Assembly: GCA_933207985.1 (NCBI GenBank)
Contig: OW240914.1
Location: forward strand, 129,113,047-129,177,046
From: Pelobates cultripes
Taxonomy: Eukaryota; Chordata; Amphibia; Anura; Pelobatidae
Length of the DNA stretch: 64,000 bases
Direction of reading: 5' to 3'
Under the pieces are notes generated by a model, which was not told the origin of the DNA, searched no databases, and saw nothing but the letters and a program-made list of their open reading frames with translations. The stretch's first letter is position 1, and the number at the start of each line of letters is the position of its first letter. Of the stretch, positions 53,256 through 64,000 are shown one piece after another. The translations under genes and the position numbers were made by a program.

Positions 53256-55895
53256 CACTGAGTGTAGTGTGGCGGAGCGGAGCACGGTACAGGAGATTCT
53301 GTTTCCTGTACCTGGCCAGACTGACAGGAGGTGCTCACTGAGAGCACTTCCTGTCAGTCCAGCCGGGTACAGAAAACTGAAGCTCCTGTAGAGGATCTGC
53401 TCCGCTCGGCAACGAAGTGATCACCCCTGAAAGTGCAAGATTACATGCAAGTGAGAAATCATCCTGATTCTTTGCATGATGACCAATGTGTTACATTTGG
53501 GTAGCAGTCACTTGGGTCATTTGTTTCTTGGAGAATGCTGCTGCTATCTAATCCCAGAGGTGCTTGATCAAACAATGACTTGCTTTGCATTTACAAACAA
53601 CTTGCAGATTTTAGATAATAGTGCTGTTTGGAATGTTTTAGATTTTTTACTATTATGGCCAAAATTTCCATTGTCAACAGAATACTTACTATTAAGGAAG
53701 TGAAGAATTATAAATATATTTTCCAACTTTAAAAACAGCAAATATTGAAATTACATGAAGTGATGTTAGCATATGTATAACAGCTTCTAATGATTATTTT
53801 ATTTTTGGGTTTTTCATTAGAAGTAAACCTTTTTTTCCTCCATATTTTTGGTAGTAAAATTATCATTGCCTTCTTTAAATATGGCACTAGAGGGCAGCAA
53901 AAACCTGTGTTATTGGCGAGACAAAACAGGTCCACAATTTTTTGAAAACAAGATAATTGATAAATTGGTGCCTCTGTTATGCACGCTGACACAATAGTCC
54001 CTTTTTTTTATATTTCTTCTTTATTGTTTTACAAAGTAGGTAAGAGCATAGATTAATTTTTCCATTTTGGCTAATACTTCAAAATTAAAATTCACTTGAA
54101 TTTCCACTTTAGTGAATAACCCTGAATAGATATTTCTCAGATATGACACAGTTACATAATTGCATACATTCACAAAAAGGGCAAAATAATATTACATACA
54201 CTGATATTATACATTGTGGAGTGTGGTAATAGCAATTGAACAAGATTACATTTTGCGATTTGGTATGACAATCAATATTCCAAATCAATTTTACAGTTAT
54301 AAAATCCATCATTTTTTAAGAATGAAATAGAAAACTAAAACCTTAACCCCTTAAGGACACATGACATGTGTGACATGTCATGACTCCCTTTTATTCCAGA
54401 AGTTTGGTCCTTAAAGGGTTAAACATTATACAATTTCCTGGTTCTGCCATCCCTACCATCCTATTGCCCCTGCACCTTCCTCTTCCCCTCACTTGGCACA
54501 AAAGAGGTCTTTACCACCAAAGAAATCGGAAATGTCCATGAAGCTCAATTTGGTTATTAGGACCGAGAAATAGACTCTAGCCCCCTTTTTAATGAGACAG
54601 ACTGAAATATTCACTCCCTTCACAATTTCATAGCTATATACAACTGTATGTAATCCTGCTTTAAATATAAAATACCCTCTTAAAATAGTATTATTCAAGA
54701 CTATTGCTTTACATGCCACGAGGTCCTTTCTATAGTATGACATTAGAATAAACCTCTGTCAGTCATTTCAGCAACTACTCTAACCACTAGATCTAAGAAA
54801 TACAGGGTTAATATTCCACAGAACATTGTATATTGTCACATTGTATACAGCAAATACATTTTCTGTTTTATATCTGTAACACTGTTTTAATTGTAGCACA
54901 TGCATGTTTCACTATATATAGGAAGTGTAGCAAATTGGGCCCCATGCTTGACAAATACTAACCTTGAGTCAAACAGTTACTAGATCCCTCATTGATGGCT
55001 GTAATAAAGACATGGTTTGATATAAGCTAGTCCTTTCTAGTCTTTAATCTCACACTTGTGCTAGAAAATGCCATAAACTTCAATGCAGCCATGAGATTTT
55101 CTGAAATAATTAACCTTTATGAAAAAAATCACAAGTAGCAATTCCACTTACCAGCCTTAAATAATTCAAGGGAAACTCTAAGCACCATAACCACTACAAG
55201 TTATCATAATGGTTCTATGAACCTGTCCTTGAATATGGATTCACCTTACTATTTTCAAGATTTTCAACATCTGTTCTAGGGCCCAATCACCACCACTTTA
55301 CTTGCTAACTTTATATGCATCCTAAAAAATAACGCAAAAAAGTTACTATATATACACATAGAGAGAAGAATAAACCACCCTATAAAGTGTACCTCACAAA
55401 CACTCCAAAATACTGAAACAAAGAAAATATTATATACGTCCCTGGGATGGGGAAGTATATAATGAGGTAGGGGGTTATGTAGTACACCCAGATAGGAACA
55501 ATACAACCTGTATAGCCACAATCTGATATAGTGCGGATCTACAAATAAAAAGGACAATACATGATGAAGTACATAGGGATAAAATGGAGAGCTCCACGAG
55601 GTAGAGGACTTACAAAATTAAGGAATTGTCACTTGTCTCCCCTCAAGAGTTTGGAAGATGATGAAAGTTTTATCAAAAGGAGCCACGAATCTCAAGAAAA
55701 CAGAAGGTACAAGATAATGCAAAATTGTTTGAAAATATACAAAATTCAATTACAAGTTGCACTTACATATGAATAAAAAAGACAGGCTTGTCTCCACTGA
55801 CAAGTTGACCAGGTGTGTGGACATCCACTTCAAGGTGAAGAATGTAGAAATGTGGACAAAATAATGAATAAAAAATATATATATATATATAAAAA
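53256..55895. other. Unassigned stretch with foldback and 80-bp MITE (copy B)
   Basis: Counterpart of 27331-29984. Contains the inverted repeat at about 53271-53409 and the TTAA palindrome at 54343-54422; otherwise nothing recognised. Confidence 0.4.
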
Positions 55896-57150
55896 GGCGG
55901 AGCCTTACCTCCATGCCGACCAGACTTGGGAAGCCAGAGCTCCTGCATTAAAGCCAGTATTTAGGGTATAATACCCGATTTTAGGGCATCCACGTCCATC
56001 ATCCCGCACACTGAAGGTCAGATGACCCCAAATTAGCTAATCGCTAACTTAGTCCAGCACCCACCTACACGGAGAGCCTGGGAGCCTTGCTGCGGCCTAC
56101 CTGGGACAAGGCTAAGGAGGACGCGGCCGATCCACCCGCGCTCGACCCGGGGCCAAAATCCGCGGCACTCTTAACCCACCCACCTCGGACCGGTGGGGGG
56201 TCATCCCGGTCCCCTCAGACCTCTTAAGAATGACTAGCACGGGCACTTGCCACTCTGAAGAGATCACTGTGCAGGAACCCAGATCCCGTAAGATGGTGGC
56301 GGCCATGCTCCCGCAACTGAGCGCGGAGAGTCCAATGCAGGCTGCCACCCGCGATCATCTTGCAGATTGCCTGAGGAGGCTGGATGCCATATTTCAGCGT
56401 TTGTGGAGCAGACTGAGGCATCGTGTCCAATTCACTGAGGCTAGCAAAAGCAAGGGAGAAGGGAGACCCCAGCGACTGCCAGTGAAGGGATCTACTTAAG
56501 GCGAAGATCCAGCAAGGACACCCACGAGACCTGCCACTTGCCCTCACTGGCTGAAAGCCACAAGGGGCAAACTTACCCTGCATCAACCACAAGGTTGGAA
56601 GATTGCCCACGTCACGCGGAAGAAGACATCTCAATCCTCTGCCCACTCCCTACTGGGAATAGACTTGGCCTATTATAGAAACCAGGTCTGTGGTACACTG
56701 ATACCGACCCTAAGCCTCTGCCACGAGAGCAAAACAGCGGAGTTATAAACCGCTTACCATTACCTAGTGATCTGTGTCCTGTTACCTTATGCCTTCCATG
56801 CCTTTCATATGATTTTCTCTGTTTACTCTTGGTTCCTTCACTTTATTAATTATTAATTAATTGATTCATAGCTACTGCTCAGGGCAATGGTACCGAGCTA
56901 TATATAATCTATAATCTTCTATCGTATCTGAGGTTCTTAAAAGCGATACTACGCTCATGTCATAGCAAAGCTCCTAAGGCTACTCTGACATAAAGCTCAG
57001 ATGTGACAGCTGAATGAGACAATACCATAAAATTGTGCAAGTCAACTAATGTGTCCAACTGTAATAATTGTTGATTAGCTTGTGGACTGTTGCTGGGGCA
57101 CCTCAAGCATGTATGTACCCTTATGCACTGCAAAAATACAAAAAAAAAAT
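55896..57150 (+). mobile_element. LINE-like or non-autonomous retroposon (copy B)
   Basis: Counterpart of 29985-31239, including the 89-codon frame at 56230-56499. Confidence 0.35.
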
Positions 57151-57179
57151 AGATATATATAAAAACAAATATAAATGGA

Positions 57180-57221
57180 TATCCCTGAGGAAGTTACCAT
57201 TGTGACGAAACGCGTTGGATA
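57180..57221 (+). ncRNA. Hammerhead-ribozyme-like fold
   Basis: Stem I pairs TATCC (57180-57184) with GGATA (57217-57221). CTGAGGA (57185-57191) matches the core CUGANGA. Stem II pairs GTTAC (57193-57197) with GTGAC (57202-57206) around CATT. GAAA (57207-57210) is the second core. A tiny stem III (AC with GT, loop GC) leads to TT at 57215-57216, where cleavage would fall before G57217. This type I layout with very short stem III is known from Penelope-like elements and animal retrozymes. One extra A (57192) between core and stem II may weaken or abolish activity. Confidence 0.45.
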
Positions 57222-57587
57222 CCTGCTGTTTTGCTGGACTTTTATTCCATTTATATTTGTTTTGTTTTGGTGGCTATGCTCTGTGTGATCTGGGCTTGGC
57301 TCCAAAGCTCCTAAAGTGAAGCCAACTGATTTGAACTATGTAAAACAGTAATGGATGCTCACCCCATACATATACTTGTAACAGCTCATTGTGAATAGAT
57401 TGCTAGAATATCAGTTGCAAGGGTTATGGTGCCTTAAATTGTTTTAAGCATTTGTGATGTGAAAAAGTCTGAATATGTTTTTTTTAAGTAAAACATTTTA
57501 TAAATATAACTATGCACATGAATATCTGTGTGTAATGTAGGTTGATCATGCTGTATTTTTACAGTCCAGTATACCTTAAAAGGAAGA
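57222..57587. other. Unassigned spacer
   Basis: AT-rich sequence after the hammerhead-like fold; may be the rest of the element that carried it. No reverse transcriptase or GIY-YIG frame is present here. Confidence 0.3.
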
Positions 57588-57874
57588 TGTCCGACCTCTC
57601 AGCAGACACGCTTCGACGCAGAAGATCCTTCAAATCAGTGGCTGAGGTACTAAGGCACCACAACATCCCCTACAGATGGGGATACCCAGCGAAACTCCTC
57701 ATCACGAAAGGAGGAAAGCTCATCACGGCATCAACCCCAGCGGAAGGCCTAGATCTCCTGCACAAATGGGGCCTAGCCCAGAACCTACACCACGCAAGCT
57801 CAAGCACGGCACCAGGGGCTGACTGGCGCCCACAAAGGCAACGACGAGCGGCGCACAGAGAGGAAGATCGCTAA
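57588..57874 (+). pseudogene. C-terminal fragment of a second LINE ORF1
   Basis: The frame reads SDLSADTLRRRRSF, then PYRWGYPAKLLI and LLHKWGLA, and aligns with the C-terminal domain of the LINE ORF1 at 19630-20557 (TLLRRKEW, FAWGYPFKI, FLHDLGL). The N-terminal coiled coil and RRM are missing, so the element was probably truncated at the 5' end when it integrated. Its stop at 57874 is followed by a 1.3-kb spacer. Confidence 0.75.
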
Positions 57875-59180
57875 CTTCCCAAGGACTAGCAAGTGTTATT
57901 TTGTTTCTTATACTGCATTCTGTTAATATGTTAATTCAAATGTTGGTGATATCCCATACGGAGGTTTTAACCCACCCATACCCTGGGCATTAATCGCACT
58001 GCATTACCCTACTGCCGACAAACTAACTCTAAGGGCACAATAGAAAGATGCAGTGAACGTTCATGACTGGACCTGACAATTAGTGAGACCCAGTCAAACC
58101 CCCCTAGAGAATTTTACAAATGGATCCAGCAAGGGAGACGTAATGTGTGGGGCTACAAGTGACGTTCCACCTGGGTAACTACCCCCCCTAAAACGAATAG
58201 GCCCGCAGTGAGAGACAGCACCCAAACCAGGACACGGGACCTATCCTACCCGTAGCGCTGGGAAATAAGGCATGGAGGGGTCAAGACGGAGGGATTACTG
58301 CCCTTACACAGCAGACAGGAGGCCCATCCCCTTCAAAATATAATGTGTATGCCCACATCAGCCCCTAAGGCACTTGTTGAGAACATAAAGAGTACCGTGA
58401 TGTAATGCTTTGTGATATTTAACTGATGCATTAGGACTTTTATACATTAGAACTGGATGTGCATATGATAGAAATGACAATGCCGAGATGTACGTACTGA
58501 TTGTACCCCCACATGACAAACGGGCACAATAGGGCCGCATAAACGCAATACCGCAACCCCAGGGCAAACAACAGGCCCGGCTGTGATGACCGCCAGCTCC
58601 CCCCTCCTGGAATATCCTCCCGAATGTTACCCGGGGAACCGATACATAAACCACCACGGATGGGTTCACTCCCCGCCCGCAACAACGCCCTACTCTGACC
58701 CAAGCTGAACACCACAGGGAAAAAAGCCCCGTAAACACACACCCAGTGGGACAGCCTACACACCAAGGGCCCAAAACAGCCATCAGCTGGATTCGACCCG
58801 ACCACTTTACCCCCAAAGACGAAGTGCCATTCGTGGCACATACCCTTGAAAGTGACCATTGTAATATACTTTAGTTATTGTTCGACTCCCCTCCCTTGAT
58901 TTCCACCACCTAACTACGGCACCCAGTTGGTGCCTTAACCCCCCCCCCTTAAATACCGGGACACTACGCGTCCACTGATAGTACCTGCCACACAAGACGG
59001 GACACAGTGAGACCACGACCACTCCTTTCCCACAAACATAAAGCCCCCCTAGCGGCAGCACCCACATACCAAGTATACACATATACTGACCACCACGTGG
59101 TGACCTGACACACGCAACACACATTAAGACTCCACACAAAAGGCCACTCTACTCCCACCGACCCTCCTAACCAGTCCACA
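57875..59180. other. Long inter-ORF spacer of the second LINE
   Basis: About 1.3 kb without a frame that continues ORF1 or ORF2. Minus-strand frames of 100-150 codons here resemble no known family. Confidence 0.5.
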
Positions 59181-62100
59181 ATGAAAGTGTACACGCACAA
59201 TGTAAGGGGACTTAACACGCCCCATAAAAGATATAACCTTCTCAAGGAAATTCGCAATTCACAAGCTGACATTATCTGCCTGCAGGAAACCCATTTCCGG
59301 CATGACTCTTCACCCATCTTAGGACTCAAACACTATCCTCACCAATACCATGCCACATCCCCATCCAAAAGCAGAGGAGTCTCGATCTTAATAAGCCACA
59401 CACTGGCGTATGACCAAGTAACAGTCCAAGCCGACCCACAGGGCAGATATATCATCCTCATATGCACGCTAAACAACGTTACATATACACTAGCTAACGC
59501 ATACTTTCCAAATGACTGTCAACCCCGTTACATGTCCACACTATTGGACAAAATAGAACAAATACGCACTGGAACCCTGATCCTATGCGGAGATTTCAAC
59601 CACATCCTGGACCCACAAGCAGACTCGACGGCGAGTCACACATCCAAAAGAAATAAACTCCTGCACAAGCAATGCACCGTCCTAAACAAAACACTAGCCT
59701 CACACGGATTATACGACATATGGAGAACTCTCCACCCGACCTCTAGGGAATACACCCACCACTCACAAGTACACAACACATACTCCCGCATAGATGGATA
59801 CCTAATGCACAGCGCACACCTTCACCAGATCGACACCTGTGAGATAAGCACCTCAACCGTCTCGGACCACAACCCGGTGCTACTCACCCTCATAGACCTA
59901 TACCAATACAAACATCGCAGCCCTTGGAGACTGAACGAACTCCTGCTTAATGACCCTGAATTCACGAACAAACTCCGCCACGAAATCCGACAGTACTTCA
60001 TGACCAACGATATCACAGGAACAAACCCAGCTGCGCTATGGCTGGCGCACAAAACGGTCATCCGAGGACTTCTCCTCAGCAGAGCATCCTACGTCAAGAA
60101 ATCGTCCCACACGCACCTGCTCAACCTCCTGAAACAAGTCCAAGACCTCCATAGAGAGAATCAAGAGAATCCCTCTCGAAATCTCCAACTGAAAGTACAG
60201 GAAGAAATTTAAAAAATCCATCTCAGGAAAGCCAGTATCGCACTGAAAAAACTCAAGGCTACTTCCTACTCCATGGGAAACAAGGCAACAAAAACATTGG
60301 CTCAAAGACTGCGAGTAAAACAAGCTCAGACACGAATTCCATACCTCAACACACACTCAGGGCACAAAGTTATGCAACCAACGCAGATTTGTAACGAATT
60401 TGCACATTACTACACCACACTATACAACTTAAGAGACCAAGAAAACCAGACCCAACCCACCCCTTCCTCCATACGCACATACTTAGCAAAACTAAACCTT
60501 CCCAAACTCCTAGCGCATCAAGCAGATGACCTATGCGCCCCTATCACCACTGACGAAGTACTCTGTCAGGTAGACAAAATGCCAAAAGGGAAGGCACCAG
60601 GCCCAGATGGCTATACCAACATGTACTACACCACCTTCAAACACGAACTGATCACAGCCCTCACTAGCTTCTACAATGAGGCCACCAGACGTGGATCTTT
60701 CCCAAAGGAATTCTTATCAGCTCATGTTATCACCATCCCCAAAGCGGGTAAACCCCCCACTACAAGCCAAAATTTCAGACCAATTTCCCTCTTAAATGCT
60801 GACGCAAAACTATATGCTAAAATATATGCAGAACGTCTCAAAACAATCCTACCGACACTAATCCACACGGACCAGGTGGGGTTCGTGACAGGCAGACAGG
60901 GGCCGGACAACACCAGGAAGGTGTTGAACCTATACAAAATACTAAAGCATACCAAACAACCAAGTGTCCTACTATCTCTTGACGCCGAAAAGGCATTCGA
61001 CCGACTAAACTGGCACTTCCTCCATGAAACCCTACAAGCTTACGGACTTCCAGCCCCCTTCCTATCTGCAGTCAACGCACTATACAGCACACCCACGGCA
61101 ACAGTGCTGAATTCCGGGTTCTGCTCAAGAACTTTCCCAATAACAAATGGGACCCGACAAGGGTGCCCCTTATCCCCTCTCCTCTACGTGCTGGCCTTGG
61201 AACCCTTGGCTATAGCAATTCGCAGCAATGTCAGTATCCATGGGGTACCGACGGGCAACACAGAATATAAACTCAGCTTATTTGCCGATGACATCTTTCT
61301 CACGCTCACGCAACCGCTCATATCACTCCCATCCCTACACACGGAACTCCAGGCTTACAGCCAACAGTCTTACTACAAACTCAATGTCACCAAAACGCAA
61401 GCAATGTGCCTTAACATCCCAAAACCCACAGAAGACGCACTTAAAGCAAACCACCACTTCGACTGGAGAGAAGATTTCCTAGTGTACCTAGGCATCAAAA
61501 TAACGCGCAAAGAAAAAGAACTCTTCCCGGCAAACTACTTAAAACTATTAAAAGACATTGACAACCAATTAAAAACATGGAGAAGCCTGTTCCTGTCCTG
61601 GGTAGGGAGAATAGCAGCGCTGAAAATGACGATTCTACCTAAAATACTCTACCTTCTAAGATCTCTGCAAATCCCAATCCCGCAAAGCTACGTAACAAAG
61701 CTACAAGCGACACTACTACGCTTCAGTTGGGGAGGCAAACACCCTCGACTCCCCAAATCGCTTCTAATGAGAAACGTGCAATCCGGAGGACTGGGCCTAC
61801 CCAACATTAAAGAGTACTACCGATCCTCCATCCTCACAAACGTCATTTACGCCCACTCGACCAGCTATACCCCTCAATGGGTAACAATAGAGAGCAACCA
61901 CTGTGGAAATCAAGACCTCCCGACACTGCTCTGGATGCCTCAACATCTACGGCACATACCTACGACTACCCTAGACACCTCCAGACACTTGCTCAAGATC
62001 TGGGATGCCTGCAGGGAGAATTTGTGCTCAGCACACCCGTGGACCCTGGCAACCCCGATCCAAATCCTGCACCAGTGCAACGGAACATTCCCATACCAAA

Positions 62101-62975
62101 AATGGAGTAGCGCAGGTATCACTCATATCTACCATCTATACACGAAAGACAGGCTGAAAACATTCCCAGACCTACAAAAAGAATTCCTACTACCTTCCAG
62201 CTTCACGTTCGCATATCTCCAAATCAAAGCGCACCTACGCAACAACAAGATCACAAACATCCAAAACTCCCTGCAAACCTCTATTACGAAATTCGAAGCA
62301 CAATGCTTGACGCGGATTCCCCCCAAAAAAGCAGTCTCCCTTTGCTACAACAACCTCGCTAACAGAGATATACACACCACATGGAAGTTCATGCAAGATT
62401 GGCAGAATGACCTCCAAATCATCATCACACCAGCCGAATGGGATAAGATTTTCACCTCCCATACAGGACTGACATCAAGCGCAGCACACCTCGAAGCATC
62501 CAGGAAACTCCTATACAGATGGTATATGGTCCCAACCCGACTCCACACCATATTCCCAAACTCCTCAGACCAATGCTGGCGCTGCCACGCTGCGAGAGGC
62601 ACCATGCTGCACATGTGGTGGATGTGCAAGCAGGTGAATCAACTGTGGAAAGAAACAGCCAAACTAATCAAACGAGTCACGAAACACCAACTACCCCTCG
62701 ACCCCAAAACGATCCTACTACGCTCGTTACAGGGAAACATCCCGAAGCCGATCCGAAAAATTATATACCTCATCCTAAGTACAGTATCCATACTAATAGC
62801 CAGAAACTGGAAAACAACTACGCTGCCCTCCCTCCAAGACATAGAAAAAGTAATGACCTCAACAGTAGAACATGAACTAATAATGTGGAATCAGTCGAAA
62901 ATTGGGAAACTCAGCCCCCACACTGCCACAATGTGGGAGGACTACCTACGACGAACAGACACAAGACTGACCTGA
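59181..62975 (+). pseudogene. LINE ORF2: endonuclease-reverse transcriptase, one stop codon
   Basis: From ATG 59181 (MKVYTHNVRGLNTPHKR) the frame has endonuclease motifs LQETHF, CGDFN, YSRIDGYL and SDHNPV. A single in-frame TAA at 60210-60212 follows codon 343. The same frame continues without shift to 62975, with GKAPGPDG, RPISLLNADAK, SLDAEKAFDRL, NGTRQGCPLSP, FADDIFLT and a C-terminal knuckle CWRCHAARGTMLHMWWMC. The total is 1264 amino-acid codons plus the internal stop, the usual length for this class. ORF2p nicks the target and reverse-transcribes the element RNA. One point change separates it from an open frame, so it is young or recently active in kind. Confidence 0.95.
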
Positions 62976-63303
62976 GCCCCAACACCCATGAAAATGACAA
63001 AATCTCCCGAACCAGGCTTACTCTCAGCCGGAGAACACAACCACCCAGCACCCAAACACCCAAGAAGGCACCACACAAAGCTTCAAACATATTGTTGTTA
63101 CAGTCACTACACTACACAGGATGGCCCCCGCTAGGTACTCCAACCAACATCCCCTGCCCTACTCCACCCACCCAATCTCCCCCCCCTTCCTGGCCCCCCC
63201 ACTACCTACCCCAAGCAATCACACTTAAGAAAACAACCCTCAACCCCTAACGCTTGCGAAAGCCTCTGCAACCTATAGGCAAAGCCGGGGAAACGCAGAC
63301 AAC
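62976..63303 (+). other. 3' UTR of the second LINE, cut by a gap
   Basis: C- and A-rich sequence after the ORF2 stop; no poly(A) tail before the gap. Confidence 0.6.
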
Positions 63304-63403
63304 NNNNNNNNNNNNNNNNNNNNNNNNNNNNNNNNNNNNNNNNNNNNNNNNNNNNNNNNNNNNNNNNNNNNNNNNNNNNNNNNNNNNNNNNNNNNNNNNN
63401 NNN
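63304..63403. other. Assembly gap, 100 N
   Basis: Exactly 100 N. Confidence 1.
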
Positions 63404-64000
63404 CACACTACCCTCCCATTTACACACTGCCCCACACACACTACCCTCCCATTCACACACTGCCCCTCACACACACACACAAAACCCAATACACACCCTA
63501 CCCCCATACACACACTACCCCCATTCACACACTGCCCCCTGCACACAGTGCCCCCACTGCATCCCCATACATACACCGCCCACATACACACACTGCTCCA
63601 AACACACATTGCACCCCTCACATGCACACACATACTGCCCCCATACACACACACACTGCACCCCTCACACACACATTGCACCCCTCATACACACACTGCA
63701 ACCCTCACACACACTGCCCACATACACACACTGCTCCAAACACAATACTGCACCCCTCACACATACATACACTGGCCCCCATACACAAACTGTCCCCCTC
63801 ACACACATTGCACCCCTCACATGCACACACACACTGCCCCCATACACACACACTGCACCCCTCACACACACATTGCACCTCTCATACACACACTTTAACC
63901 CTCACACACACTGCCCACATACACACACTGCTCCAAATGCAATACTGCTCCCCTCACACATACACACACTGTCCCACATACACACACTGCCCCATACACA
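63404..64000. repeat. CACACACTGCCCC microsatellite
   Basis: Irregular units of CACACACTGCCCC and CATTGCACCCCTCA up to the window edge. Frames on both strands are repeat artefacts. Confidence 0.95.

Larger units (their letters stand above)
31640..57199 (+). repeat. Copy B of the duplicated segment
   Basis: Counterpart of 9921-31287 with an initial offset of 21719 bp. It continues past the point where copy A stops. Private content: the LTR retrotransposon at 35467-41063 and the block at about 52440-53030. It lacks the hAT-like element at 24162-26070. Confidence 0.95.
57588..63303 (+). mobile_element. 5'-truncated LINE of a second L1/Tx1-type family
   Basis: Plus strand: ORF1 remnant, spacer (57875-59180), ORF2 (59181-62975) and at least 328 bp of 3' UTR before an N gap. 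It is clearly related to the LINE at 13234-20713 in domain order but too different to be the same family. No poly(A) tail or target duplication can be seen because the 3' end falls in the gap. Confidence 0.85.

Noticed and set aside
58358..59329. Minus-strand frames of 110-150 codons
   Set aside because: They lie in and antisense to the LINE spacer and ORF2 start, with no family similarity.

Overview
The window is vertebrate nuclear DNA, most likely from a frog (Anura). It holds one spliced host gene, a ubiquitin-conjugating enzyme of the UBE2D family read from right to left. The rest is a dense nest of transposons: TTAA-flanked MITEs of the T2/Kolobok kind described in Xenopus, hAT-like elements with 8-bp target duplications, L1/Tx1-type LINEs, and a Tf1/sushi-type chromovirus. 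There are no bacterial features, and most long open frames are artefacts of tandem repeats.

Layout. 1-6855: five coding exons of a UBE2D4-like gene (minus strand, codons 1-101 plus one base; the 3' end lies off the left edge) and its CpG-island promoter; introns carry MITEs. 7279-11587: a purine-rich minisatellite of about 44 bp per unit, interrupted by a CA-rich insertion and a 354-N gap. 9921-31287 (copy A) and 31640-57199 (copy B): the same segment twice in a row, nearly identical by eye except for large indels. 57180-57221: a hammerhead-ribozyme-like fold. 57588-63303: a second LINE family on the plus strand with an almost intact ORF2. 63404-64000: CA-rich microsatellite after a 100-N gap.

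Inside each copy the elements are stacked: one hAT-like element (A 12645-23857) contains a second (A 12785-22555), which contains a full-length but dead L1/Tx1-type LINE (A 13234-20713), whose inter-ORF region contains a 604-bp foldback. In copy B the LINE is also split by a 5.6-kb LTR retrotransposon (35467-41063) that copy A lacks; copy A instead carries a 1.9-kb hAT-like insertion (24162-26070) that copy B lacks. In both cases the other copy shows the empty site with one target sequence.

My main reading is that copies A and B are probably two haplotypes of one locus laid end to end by the assembler. Copy A runs exactly from one N gap to the next, and copy B starts in the microsatellite in which the first contig ends. 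If so, the two large insertions are presence/absence polymorphisms. The most unusual biological signals are a self-priming signature in the chromovirus, its two mismatched LTRs despite a perfect target duplication, and the hammerhead-like fold.
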